From NCBI RefSeq assembly GCF_947507565.1, contig NC_089188.1:186001-250000 (forward strand): 64,000 bases of DNA, read 5' to 3'. Positions 1-11,209 of the stretch are shown one piece after another. Source of the DNA: Oscarella lobularis (lineage: Eukaryota > Porifera > Homoscleromorpha > Homosclerophorida > Oscarellidae). The notes under the pieces were generated by a model. That model worked only from the letters and a program-made list of their open reading frames with translations, searched no databases and was not told where the DNA came from. Both the position numbers and the translations under genes were made by a program. How positions within the stretch are numbered: position 1 is the first letter of the stretch; every line of letters begins with the position of its first letter.

Positions 1-253
1 GTCCAATTGATCTTTAGCGGTCTATTTGGCTTCTTCGTCGACGCCGAAATAACGATTTCGCTGCACAATTCAGCAAAGATTGCTGAATTCAGTTTCCTCG
101 AGAAAAATTGCTTCACCGAGAAAACAGGTCGGCAAGCGTGACGATTTGTGTCTCATTTGACGATGCAATCGAACGGGCTCAATCCAGAACATTCCGTGAA
201 ACACACAAAGAAAAGATGAACCTCTACTGCGCGTGCGCATGGTTGTCAGAGTA
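1..253 (+). promoter_or_regulatory. 5' flank of kelch-kinase A, copied upstream of gene C
   Basis: This stretch runs directly into the start codon of gene A. It is repeated almost word for word at about 6541-6775, upstream of gene C, including the runs around CTTCGTCGACGCCGAA and GCGCGTGCGCA. It therefore belongs to the duplicated gene unit and probably holds the promoter and 5' leader. In gene C the start codon lies about 500 bp further downstream, so the two promoters have diverged. No TATA box was seen. Short open frames on both strands are not conserved and were not called. Confidence 0.5.
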
Positions 254-3163
254 ATGGCTTCGCTACGTCGAATACTTCGCAAAAACGACTCCCCTGATAA
301 AGACTCTCAAGCCATCTCACCTGAGAAACGGTGTTTTCATGAATGCGCGTTGGTCGACGATCATCTTCATCTCTTCGGTGGCTTCCATGGATCAAAATAC
401 TTTCCCCGCTATGAAATCTTTGTGACGAATGTTCGAAGAGCGGAAAAGAAGTGGATCCGTCGATTGACTGGAGGTCGAACGATTCCTCCACCTTGTCAGG
501 GAGCACGATGTGTTGTCATCGACAAAATGATCTACTCATACGGGGGAAGAACAAAAGAGCGTCGTTGCCTGGGAATCGTTTATCGTCTCGATCCGAAGAA
601 AATGGAATGGATGGAAGTAGCGACGCCTATCGGAGGAAAGAAACCGCACGAACGCTCATCATGCTGTTTGTGTGCAATTGCATCAAGAATGATCATGTTT
701 GGGGGAAGGAGCGAAGAGAAGATTCCTCGTGATCAACTTCAGTCTGGGGCAACTCAGGATAAGTACAACTGGAGTAATGATATTTATGAATTTCGACTTG
801 AAGAGGGAAATGAAAAAGGTGACTTGATTTAATATCAATTTGATACCAATTTGAAATATGAACTAGGAATGTGGTTGGATTTGGAATTAAGTGGAACACG
901 ACCAAAACCACTTGTTGTCGCTGCCATGGCAACCATTGACGAGCATCGAGCATTACTTCATGGAAGGGACGTGGAGAATGAATCTCACTCTATTTTAATT
1001 GATTTAAATCGCAAAGTAAACCTGCGTAGTTAAATAATTAATCTGTTTAGCAATATTTTTAGTTGTGGACAGTCATTGATTTCAATGTGAAACCATCAGC
1101 AAGACGGGGCCATGCCATTTGTGAATTAGTGACAGAAGGATTAGAAGACGAATCAATTTGTCTTCTCCTTGGTGGTCAAATCTTCGACGAAACAAATTCA
1201 GACTATGTTTACGTTCTGGATTGTGACAATTCCAAAGCATATCCGGTTGTTATAATTTTACTTTAATTGATTTTTAATGCTTATTTGTACAGATGGACGT
1301 CGATTCACAATTGGGAAAAGTTATGTGGCACACATGTCATTGTGTGCAGAACGAAGACAAGACTAATGACGTCATTGTCTCTGGTGGTAATGACTCCACC
1401 TCTTGGCCGTATTCGTTCCGGCCTATTCTTAGCGGTTTTCATCTTGGTAACATGCTGTATTTATTATTATCAACGTCTAAATAAGGAATTTTTCAGACGT
1501 GAAAAACGAGCTGTACATGAAAATTAAACGAGATATTCTCTCGTCAAGACGGGGGGCGTCAGTTCGTGCAGCAACTTCATCTCCGCGTCTTTCACTTCCA
1601 AGTGAGAGAGAAGATATTGAAATGATGCAACGCGAGCTCGAGCATTTGCGACGAAGGTGCTCTGAATTGACCAAAGAAAAATCGTCTATAAGGTTATATA
1701 TTATGTTGTGGAATATTTTTAAGTATAACGTGAATTTTTTTGTTTTTCAGAGAAGAACTGACCTCTTCTCATCGCCTTGTTGAGCGCAAAGACGGAGAAT
1801 TGGCTCAGATCAGGTTATTTATGGAATGTAATAAATAAATTTTGTTTCATTTTTAATTATAGGCGAGAATTAGCGTCTGTTCAAGAGGAAAAAGACGAGC
1901 AGATTTCTTCCATTCAGTAGCCCCACAAAAAAATGGCTTCTGCCAATAATAGTGTATATATTCATTGTTTTAGACAGCAATTGGCCGCGTCTCAACGGCT
2001 TGGACAGGATAAAGACGGTGTCATTACTCGCATAAGGTCATTGAAAATGATTTCTAATAATCAAAATAATAAATAGTGAATATCTTTTTGATTTTTTCAT
2101 TTTTTTAGGGATCAACTAACAACAGTGCAACGTAACCATAATGTTGCATTGACACGCTGCCAAACTCTGGAGGCATCTCGTAATGAAATGAAACGACGCC
2201 TTGAAGAATTCACTGACGTGTTGAACATCCGCGAAGATGAAGTACACCTGACTGATCAAAAAGTAGGATTCGGAGGATTTGCAAGTAAGAAATGAAATGC
2301 ATAATATCTCGGTTAATATTATGTATTCACACTCAGGCGTTTTTGTGAGCCGTTGGCGCGGAATGACGGTTGCAGTCAAAGAAATCCACGAGCTCATCAC
2401 GAATCAACGCAACATGGCATTATTCAAACAAGAAGTCCTCGTCTGCAGTCGACTTCATCATCCCAATATCCTGACCGTTTGCGGAGCGGTGATGGCCGAA
2501 GGAATTCCTCTCCAAATGGTCATGGAATTACTCGAGGGATCAGTGAGCGAAGTCATCGACGCAGCTCACACTACCGGCTCTTACCTGACCATTTACGAGC
2601 AATTGTCTATTGCCATTGATATGACGTCAGGTATTTCATATCTTCATCAGATTCGTCCGCGTCCCTACGTGCACGGTGACGTCCGCCCGTCTAATATCCT
2701 CGTCACAAGAGATATGAAAGTGAAAGTGGGCGACTTGGGAACGGCTCATCTGATTGAGAGTTCTCTGTCGGCTGGCCCTGTCAGTCAGCAATATCTCGCT
2801 CCGGAAAGATCACCGCGTTCTGACGGCACTGCCGCTTCTAGCTCGTTGCCTAGCGACGTGTACAGCGTTGGCGTTTCTTTGATAGAGATTTTCACCGGGG
2901 TGGGTCCCATTCCTGAAGTGAGGCAGACTCAATTGGATGCTCTCGCTAATCGTCCTAATCTTTTAATGCTTTGCTCTCGTTTGATTGACGATGACCCTAA
3001 CAATCGACCCTCAGCACAAGAATGCTTTGATGCGCTGAAGAGTGAGTTTAGTGACAGTCAAAGTCGTTTGTCAGCGCTTGGGCTGTTTCCAACGCTACGA
3101 CTGGTGAAGGGAGTTTTTGGAAGAGACAGTCACAAAGTCGTACTATCAAGTGTTTTTTATTAA
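254..3163 (+). CDS. Kelch propeller-coiled coil-protein kinase, copy A
   Basis: Ten exons join in one frame: 254-818, 867-1015, 1063-1245, 1293-1446, 1497-1692, 1751-1813, 1863-1916, 1974-2036, 2109-2284, 2337-3163. All introns are GT-AG, 46-72 nt, and the product is 809 residues. Residues 1-350 hold six kelch blades, marked by FGG, YGG, FGG, HGR, LGG and SGG. A coiled coil follows, partly encoded by exons of 18-21 codons, then a kinase domain. The kinase keeps the ATP lysine (VAVK) and APE (as APER) but has HGDVRPSN for HRDLKxxN and DLG for DFG, so it is a TKL-like kinase lacking the HRD arginine. There is no signal peptide or membrane segment, so it is probably cytosolic. The propeller should bind a protein partner and the coil should oligomerise. 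The start MASLRR is supported by gene D, which starts MAWIRR. Substrate unknown. Confidence 0.88.
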
Positions 3164-3459
3164 CTTCAATTTCTGCTGTGTTTTTCGGGCTTTGCTGCTT
3201 GTTTTTATCTCTTATTTTTGACACGTCTTTTTCGATATTTTGAATGTTTGCATGTTCTCTAAAAATTCATATCCAATTTTTTTTTTGAAAAATTTTAAGC
3301 TGATAGGTTGATCGAGGCTTTGCGTCAGTTTGAAAATCTTCCTTTTCGAGCAATTAGTTGAATTAAAATAGTAGAGGATCAAAGACAGTGTATAGGAAGT
3401 TACATACATTTTGTTTGCGATCGCGCATTATTGTTGCTAGGCACGTGACTGTTTACAAC

Positions 3460-5146
3460 ATGGCGACGAACAGACGATCTCCGATCTTACAGCGGAGAAA
3501 TACTAGCGGCTCAACGGCATCGAAATCACTAAGTTCGTCTAGACCACAACGCAAATTACCTTCCAGGGGGATCGCATCGCCAGTTACCGCCCGATCCTCG
3601 ACCTAAACAGACATCCAGCTACAAAAACGAGTCAATGAAAGCGCTAGCCGGCCGCCACGAGCGAGTAAAAGCGATTAAGCGTTTCAGGAACGACGCCAGT
3701 GCTCATAATGACAGCACAGGCACTCGCTTCGATTACGTCCCTGCTTCCACACCAAGAATTCTGTCGAAGAGATTAGATGCAAGCCAGATTTATACAGGCT
3801 CTGATTATAGTCGCAGCTCTCTTCGACGATCGAATAGCATCGAATCAATTCCATCTCATGCGCAAAGACGTAGAAAATGCACAGATCAGGTTATTTGTTG
3901 AAATTAATAAATACATTTTGTTTCAGCTTTTAATTATGGGCAAGAATTGGCGTCTGTTCATAGAGAAGCATCTTTGGCTCAGCGTCGCCTTGAGCAGAAA
4001 ATTTGCCATAAAGACGAACAAATTTCTTCCATCAGGTTCCAAAGAAAATGCATAACATAACTTTAAAAATTAATCTGCTTTGTAGGGAGGAACTGACGTC
4101 GGTGCAACGCCAACGTAGTGTTGCATTGACACACTGCGAAACCCTTGAAGCATCTCGTGACGAGATGAAGCGACGCCTCGACGAGTTCACTGACGTGTTC
4201 AACATTAGTCCAGACGATGTTCACCTGTCAAGCAAAAACCTCGGTTCAGGATCTTTTGCAGGTGAATGTCATAAATAGGTATTTATTAAAATTGAATATT
4301 GCGTATATGACTAAGGCGTTTCCGTGGGGCCAATGGCGCGGAATGAAAGTCGCCGTGAAGAAAATTCACGACCTCATTACAAGTCAACGCAACGTGGAAA
4401 TGTTTCGACGAGAAGTCCTCGTATGCAGTCGACTCCATCATCCCAATATAATGATCGTATGTGGAGCGGTCATAACCGAAGGATCTCCTCTCCAAATCGT
4501 CATGGAATTACTCGAAGGATCCGTCAGTGAAGTCATCGACGCCGCCCACGCATCCGGATCCTATTTGACCAATTACGAGCAGCTGTCTATTGCCATGGAT
4601 ATGACGTCAGGTATATCGTATCTTCATCAGATTCGTCCTCGACCCTACGTCCACGGCGACATTCGCCCTTCAAATGTTCTCGTCACGAGAGATATGAAGG
4701 TAAAAGTGGGTGACTTGGGAGCGGCTCATATTATCGAGAGTTCTCTGTCCGCTGGTCCAATGAGCCCTCCTTATCTCGCTCCAGAAAGGTTTTCTGAGTC
4801 TGGCAGTCCTGCCACTTCGAGCACGTTGAATAGTGACGTGTACAGCGTTGGCGTGTCATTACTTGAGATCTTCACGGGTGTGGGTCCTATTCCAGAGGAG
4901 AGGCAGACTCAGCTTGATGCTCTTGCTAGTCGTCCTGATTTATTCATGCTTTGCTCTCGCTTGATTGGTCGTAATCCCGCCAATCGAATGTCAGCACAAA
5001 GGTGCTTTGACACGCTAAAAGTTAATTTTGTCGAACATGAAAGGGGTTTAACAGCTGAAAACATTCTCACAGCAAAGAGAATAGTTAGTGGTGTTTTTGA
5101 GGGAGACACTCGTAAGGTCATCCTCCCAAAAATATCTATCGATTGA
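3460..5146 (+). pseudogene. Kelch-less kinase copy B, probably damaged
   Basis: The kinase exon (4316-5146) and the coil exon before it (4086-4261) match genes A, C and D and are almost identical by eye to gene D. The kelch exons are absent. In their place is a basic, serine-rich first exon (3460-3889) beginning MATNRRSP. Three defects disturb the frame. A run of five G near 3570 shifts the first exon; with one G fewer it stays open to the donor. The acceptor before the next coil exon has TATGG where its paralogues have TATAG. The kinase exon carries one base more than gene D near 4327-4331, inside a G run. Two of the three lie in G runs, so sequencing or assembly error is possible. The kinase frame itself is open over 267 codons. 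This is either a dying copy or a gene with a new N-terminus and two base errors. Confidence 0.7.
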
Positions 5147-5464
5147 ACGTTTATGTGTACTTCGATGTTTCCCCTGCATTTCTCTAGGCTTTTATATTTG
5201 TAGTTTTGCTACTTGTTTTGTGAAAACAATTTTCAATTTAACTTTATTTTATATTTCTCTGTTTATGACTACTTTTTCTTAGCAGAAATTGATTTTGTTT
5301 ATCATCTTTATTTACCGTTAAAGTGAGTTTTACGTATGTCTTAAACGTTATTATTTTTAGAAGTTTTCATTTTGCTTTTTTTAGTTTCCTAAATATATTG
5401 GTTACCTTATTGCATAGTTATCTTTACCCGAGAGAAATTACTGCCTGTTTGCCTTTTGTTGGAA

Positions 5465-5553
5465 GCCCGTATGTCTGGGTAGGGTAATTACGTAAACAGC
5501 TTTTCCAGAAAAAAAAACAGAAAAAGCGTTTGCCTTACCCGGACATAAGGGCC
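5465..5553. repeat. Imperfect inverted repeat, hairpin or small MITE
   Basis: About 20 bp at 5465-5484 (GCCCGTATGTCTGGGTAGGG) is found again, inverted with a few mismatches, at 5533-5553. The arms are separated by about 48 bp that include an A-rich run. The arms could form a hairpin, or be the termini of a very short non-autonomous element. No clear target-site duplication was seen. Confidence 0.45.
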
Positions 5554-5927
5554 ACCCAAGTATTAAAACACGTTTCAAGATATTCTATGATCTGTTGATA
5601 CACGCGAGATAATAGCAATTTGTTGAATGTTTATTAATTAATAATAATTTACAAAACTAGAAAACTAATAATTTGTAAATTGCTTCTTAATTAACATGCA
5701 GTGCCAGCCAAACACACAAAAAATGAAAATATTGTCTAATCCTTAGACCTCAGCCCAATTTCTAAACAAATTGCCTAACCGATATAAATCTTTTTCATAT
5801 TTAGTTAATTAACCATTGTAGAATTCCGCCCAACCACCCTTTCTTCAATTCAAAAAAAAAGATTTTAATTTGAATATGATAAATCAAGAGCACATACTGC
5901 ACGCAGGGTGAAAATGTAAAAAACGAC

Positions 5928-6085
5928 CTGGCAAAAATTCCTTATCGCACCGCTAAGTCTTCGTCCTGCCACAACAAAAGAAGCAAAGCCACTGACATTC
6001 ACAGAATAAATTGGGCACTTATCTGATCCATCACAGGTAACATTTCTCCAATGACGTAACGACTCCAACGTCCATCCCTCTTAGA
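5928..6085 (-). CDS. Possible isolated exon, unknown
   Basis: On the minus strand a frame of about 50 codons, with three cysteines and an NVTCDGSDKC stretch, is flanked by an AG near 6086 and a GT donor at 5926-5927. The composition looks like a piece of an extracellular domain. No neighbouring exon with matching phase was found. It may be a relic or chance, so the call is weak. Confidence 0.18.
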
Positions 6086-6540
6086 GAAACCCTATAAAAT
6101 GAGCAGGGATTCTAAACTAGAACCATTCCAAAGTACCTCACCTATCATAGTCCTTGCCTTCAGATGCTTTAATTTAAATCATTAATTTCCCTTCTCCGTC
6201 CATGTATATAAAAAAAGATAGGAACTCGGGAGGAATCGGTTGGACAGCCCAACGCTTTTGACGATTAAATTTGGAAACCGTAAAGTGATTCAATTAGTCT
6301 AAATAATAAAATCAAACTATGAAGTAGATTACATTAGTTTTAGGCAACCACATTATCTGCAGATAATAGATCCAGAAAATATTTTCTATTCCATCTTTGT
6401 ATGTCGCCTAAAGACGAGACCCTAATAATAACTTTCACAAACCGAAAAAGAGAGAAAGGGGACCCTCCTCTCTTTCTCTCTGTCTACTCTCTCTCATACC
6501 TCAGGTTCTTGTCGTCGTCGCTCACCACCATTCATAAGTT

Positions 6541-6775
6541 GTTCAATGGATCTTTTTCGGTCTATTCGGCTTCTTCGTCGACGCCGAATCGACGATTTCG
6601 CTGCACAATTCTGTTTCCACGAGAAAAATTGCTTCACCGAGAAAACAGGTCGACAACCAGGTGTCTCATTTCATGATGTAATCAAACGGGCTCAATCCAG
6701 AACATTCCGTGAAACACACAAAGAAAAGATGAACCTTTACTGCGCGTGCGCACTGGTTGTCAGAGTAATCCGTTT
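6541..6775 (+). repeat. Second copy of the gene A promoter block
   Basis: Direct repeat of about 1-253, with small indels: one short segment present near position 80 is missing here. Similarity stops abruptly just after the CAGAGTAAT that precedes the start codon in gene A. About 500 bp of unrelated sequence, including a TGACGTCA (CRE-like) palindrome near 6784, separates it from the gene C start codon. This marks the edge of the segmental duplication, or an insertion in the gene C leader. Confidence 0.75.
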
Positions 6776-7277
6776 GTCTACAATGACGTCACAAGCATGT
6801 GACCGCCGCCATTTTAAGTCCAATTCGATAAGGCAGAAATGAGCTCTCCTGCCTCGAATCTTTAGTTTCGCTTCTTCGACAGTAGCTAGAAATCTTCTGT
6901 AGACGTAGCCAGACTAGGTTATCGAGCGCTTAAAGCGCAACTTAGCTCTTAGGAGGCTAAACGAAGGTGGGCGTTCCTCTAATTCTGGCGTAAATAGCCC
7001 TTTCTCACCCAAAACAGAAGCTATCGTTTTTCGCTTCCAGTAGTGTTTTGACGTAATCAATTCGCCACGTTTTCGCTTGAGAAGCGAAAAAGTATTTTTA
7101 GCTTATTGATTTCTCTGAAAAAATAACAAAAAACGTGATTTTGGCCTAATTTTAAGCGGAGGATTTGTTTATAAAAATAACAACTAGCTCAGAAGAGATT
7201 TAGAGACTCTTTCTAAGAACGCTCGGACTTCATTGCGTGGGCGAGGTGACAAAGTGTCCCGTATTGTAGACAGACGG

Positions 7278-10200
7278 ATGGCGTGGCTTCGTCAAATACT
7301 TCGCAAAAACGACTCCTCCGACGGCGACTCTCAAACCATCGCACCCGAGAAACGGGTTTCTCATGAATGCGCGTTGGTCGACGATCATCTTCATCTCTTC
7401 GGTGGCTTCGATGGATCAAACTTTGTTCCGCGCAATGAAATCTTTGTGACGAATGTTCGAAGAGCGGAAAAGAAGTGGATCCGTCGATTGACTCGAGGTC
7501 GAACGATTCCTCCACCTTGTGATGGAGCACGATGTGTTGTCATCCAAAAGATGATCTACTCATACGGGGGAAGAACAGACAAGCGTCGTTTCCTGGGAAT
7601 CGTTTATTGTCTTGATCCGAAGAAAATGAAGTGGATCGAAGTAGCGACGCCTATCGGAGGAAAGAAACCGCACGAACGCTCATTGTGCTGTTTGTGTTCC
7701 ATTGGATCAAGAATGATCATGTTTGGGGGAGGGAGCGAAAAGAAGATTCCTCTTGATCAACTCCAGTCTGGGGCAACTCAGGATAAATGCGGCTGGAGTA
7801 ATGATATTTATGAATTTCGACTTGAAGAGGGAAATGAAAAAGGTGAATCGATTTAATGTCAATTTGATAATAATTTGAAATATAAACTAGGAATGTGGTT
7901 GGATTTGGAATTAGGTGGAACACGACCAAAACCACTTGTTGCCGCTGCCATGGCAACCATTGACGAGCATCGAGCATTACTTCATGGAAGGGACGTGGAG
8001 GAAGAATCTCACTCTATTTTAATTGATTTAAATCGCAAGGTAAACCTGCGTAGTTAAATAATAGTTATGTTTAGCAATATTTTTAGTTGTGGACAATCAT
8101 TGAGTTCAATGTGAAACCATCACCGAGACACCGCCATGCAATTTGTCAATTAGTGACAGAAGACGAATCAATTTGTCTTCTCGTTGGTGGTCGAATGGTC
8201 GACGAAACAAATTCAGACTATGTTTACGTTCTGGATTGTGACAATTCCAAAGCATATCAGGTTGTTATAATTTTACTTTTATTTAATTTTTACTGATTAT
8301 TTTTAAAGATGGACGTCGATCAACAATTGGGAAAAGTTACGTGGCACACATGTCATTGTGTGCAGAACGAAGACAAGACTATAGACGTCATTGTCTGTGG
8401 TGGTGTCAATTGGGATTGGACGTTCAGGCCTATTTTAAGTTGCTTTTGTCTTGGTAAATAAATTTTAATTGACTTGTGGACCTTTAACGGATTATGTTTT
8501 GCAGACGTGAAGAACGAGCCGTACATGAAAATTAAACGAGAAATTCTCTCGTCGAGACGGGCGTCAGTTCGTGCAGCAACTTCATCTCCGCGTCTTTCAC
8601 TTCCAAGTGACAGAGAAGGTGTTGAAATGATGCAACGCGAGCTCGAGCATTTGCGACGAAGGTGCTCTGAATTGACCGAAGAAAAATCGTCTATCAGGTT
8701 ATATATTATGTTGTATACTATTGTAAAAGTTAATGTTTTCATTTTTTGGTTTTTAGAAAGGAACTAGCGTCTGCCCAAAGTTGTTTCCAAGGAGAAATCA
8801 CTCAAATAAGGTGAATTTTTTTGTAGATGTTGTTAATTTTGGTTTTCACTTTAAATTATATATGTCATTTTAATCCTAACAAGACCTTTTGTGATTTTAG
8901 AGAAGAACTGACCTCTTCCCATCGTCTTGTTGAGCTTAAAGACGGAGAAATGGCACAGATCAGGTTATTTATTGAAAATAATAAATGATGAAATAGTATT
9001 TATTTTTTTTAAATTTAGAAATGAACTGGCCTCTGCCGAACGTCAAATCGCTCAAATGAGGTTACCTAATTGATATATTAATTATTAATGATTTTTAAAC
9101 TTCTCTATGAAAATAATTCTTAACGTCAATTTTTTTGGTTTTAGAGAAGAACTGACCTCTTCCCATCGTCTTGTTGAGCGTAAAGAGGGACAATTGGCTC
9201 AGATCAGGTTATTCATTCAAATTAATAAATAAATTTGGTGTCATCTTTTAATTATAGGCGAGATTTGGCGTCTGTTCAAAGAGAAGCATCCTTTGCTCAA
9301 CGTCGTCTTGAACAGGAAAAAGACCAACAGATTGCTTCAATTCGGTAGCCACGAAAAAAATAGGCTGATCCAATAGTTGATATATTTCTTGTTTTTTAGA
9401 GGGGAACTGGCCACTTCTCAACGGCTTGCACAGGGTAAAGACGGAGTGATTGCTCGCATCAGGTCATTGAAAATAATTCCTAATCAATAAAACAATCAAT
9501 TTATTACGAAATCGGGATATTAATAATATTCTCTCTAATGTTATTGTACTGTAGAGGAGAATTAGACGTTTCGGTGACGCACTGCAGAACCCTTGAAGCA
9601 TCTTGCAACGAAATGAGACGAACCCTGGACGATTTCACTGACGTCTTGAACATCAATGGCGATGATGTTCACGTGACTGACCAAAAACTGGGTTCCGGAG
9701 GATTTGCAAGTAAATTCTATTTAATTAATTAAGAAATATTTCAGACCTCACCAATTGCATTCAGGCGTGTCAGTTGGCCAATGGCGCGGAGTGACAGTGG
9801 CCGTGAAAAAGATTCACGACCTCATCACGAATCGTCGAAACATGGCAATGTTCAAACAGGAAGTTCTCGTCTGCAGTCGACTTCATCATCCTAATATCAT
9901 GACCGTTTGCGGAGCGGTGATGACCGAAAGAGTTCCTTTTCAAATGATCATGGAATTACTCGAGGGATCAGTTGGTGAAGTCATCACAGCTGCTCACGCA
10001 TCCGAGTCTTATTTGACTATTTACGAGCAGCTGTCTATTGCCATGGACATGACGTCAGGAATCGCATATCTTCTTCAGAATCGTCCTCGTCCCTACATCC
10101 ACGGAGACATTCGTCCTTCGAATGTCCTCGTTACAAAAGATATGAAAGTGAAAGTAGGTGACTTGGGAGCAGCTCATCTCATCGAGAGTTCTCTGTCCGC

Positions 10201-10591
10201 TGGCCCACTCAGTCCTCCTTATCTCGCTCCAGAAAGAGCGCCGCGTGCTGACGGCACAGCCGCTTCGAGCACGTTGAGCAGTGACGTCTATAGCGTGGGA
10301 GTGTCCCTTATTGAAATATTCACGGGTGAGGGTCCTGTACCAGAAGTGAGGAACACTCAATTGGCCTCTCTTGCTAATCGTCCTAACTTATTAATGCTCT
10401 GCTCTCGCTTGATTGATTGTAACCCGGCCAATCGACCCTTAGCCCAATCATGCTTCGAAACGCTTTTAGCTGAATTTGTTGAGAATAAAAGTCGCTTGGT
10501 AGCGTTAGGGGGGATCGCCTCAAACCGAATGGTGAAGGGTGTGTTTGAAGGAGACACTCACAAAGTCGTATTTCCAGGTCTTTTCTATTAG
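7278..10591 (+). CDS. Kelch propeller-coiled coil-protein kinase, copy C
   Basis: Thirteen exons fit one open frame: 7278-7842, 7891-8039, 8087-8260, 8309-8453, 8505-8697, 8757-8810, 8901-8963, 9019-9060, 9145-9207, 9258-9344, 9400-9462, 9555-9709, 9765-10591. The product is 859 residues. It has six kelch blades, then the longest coil of the family because it has six coil mini-exons (18, 21, 14, 21, 29 and 21 codons), all starting and ending in phase 2. The kinase has GSGGFA in the glycine loop, VAVK, HGDIRPSN in the catalytic loop, DLG and APER. The start MAWLRQ matches gene D. An AATAAA at about 10714 may be its polyadenylation signal. The extra coil exons relative to A and D imply exon duplication after the genes separated. 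Probably a cytosolic signalling kinase regulated by its propeller and coil. Confidence 0.88.
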
Positions 10592-10829
10592 CCTCATATT
10601 TTTCATAGTTATTGTTCATGCTTTTCGTGTTTGTAAGTTTCTGTATATTTGATAAATTCTCTGCTTTTATGTTACGAAGACACTCTATTTTCTCAGGTTT
10701 AGCATTATTTTTTGTAAATAAATCGTTTCCTTTTCGTATTGTTTAAAAATTAAATTCTGCACATTATTTTTAGGCAACGATATATGTATAATGATAGCTC
10801 CAGAAAATGTCTGCCGTTCTTCCTCTGCG

Positions 10830-11209
10830 TCATCGTATGCCGCTTGAAGAGCATCCCCAATATAATGCGTTCATTAAACAAAGGATAGGGAAAGGGGGCC
10901 CCCTTTTCCTTCTCTCTACTCACTCACACGTCAGATTCTTGTCGTCGTCGCTCGCCATCATTCTTTGTTCACTTATCGTATTTTAGATAGCCTTTTCGTC
11001 GACGCAGGATTGACGACGTCGCTTCAAAATCGGTTTCTTCGCGAAGAAACGTGAATTTCTTCTCGTTTTCGATTCCCAGAGAGAACATGTCGACGATCGA
11101 CAACCGCAGTCTTATTGAAGGATGCATAAAGTGGAGATAAAGTGAAGAAGTCTCGATTTCTAAAGAAAAGCTGAAACTTTACTGCGCGTGCGCACTGGTT
11201 GACGAATCA
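10830..11209 (+). promoter_or_regulatory. 5' flank of kelch-kinase D
   Basis: This segment resembles the flank of gene C (about 6395-6620). Both have a pyrimidine-rich stretch, GTCAGATTCTTGTCGTCGTCGCTC and a GTCGACG-rich leader, and the leader ends with TTTACTGCGCGTGCGCACTGGTTG as in genes A and C. The shared blocks mark the likely common promoter and 5' untranslated region of the family. The short spacer 10592-10829 behind gene C holds only 3' flanking sequence. Confidence 0.5.

Larger units (their letters stand above)
5147..6540. other. Spacer between copies B and C
   Basis: AT-rich 3' flank of copy B followed by sequence without a convincing gene. It holds the inverted repeat at 5465-5553 and one exon-like minus-strand stretch near 5928-6085, both listed separately. 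From about 6400 it becomes pyrimidine-rich (repeated CTCTCTTTCTC) and resembles the flank of gene D at 10830-10990, so the 3' end of this spacer is probably promoter of gene C. Confidence 0.5.

Noticed and set aside
5465-5553. Rho-independent terminator or CRISPR repeat
   Set aside because: The DNA is eukaryotic with spliceosomal introns; a hairpin or MITE reading fits. No CRISPR-like regular spacing was seen anywhere in the window.
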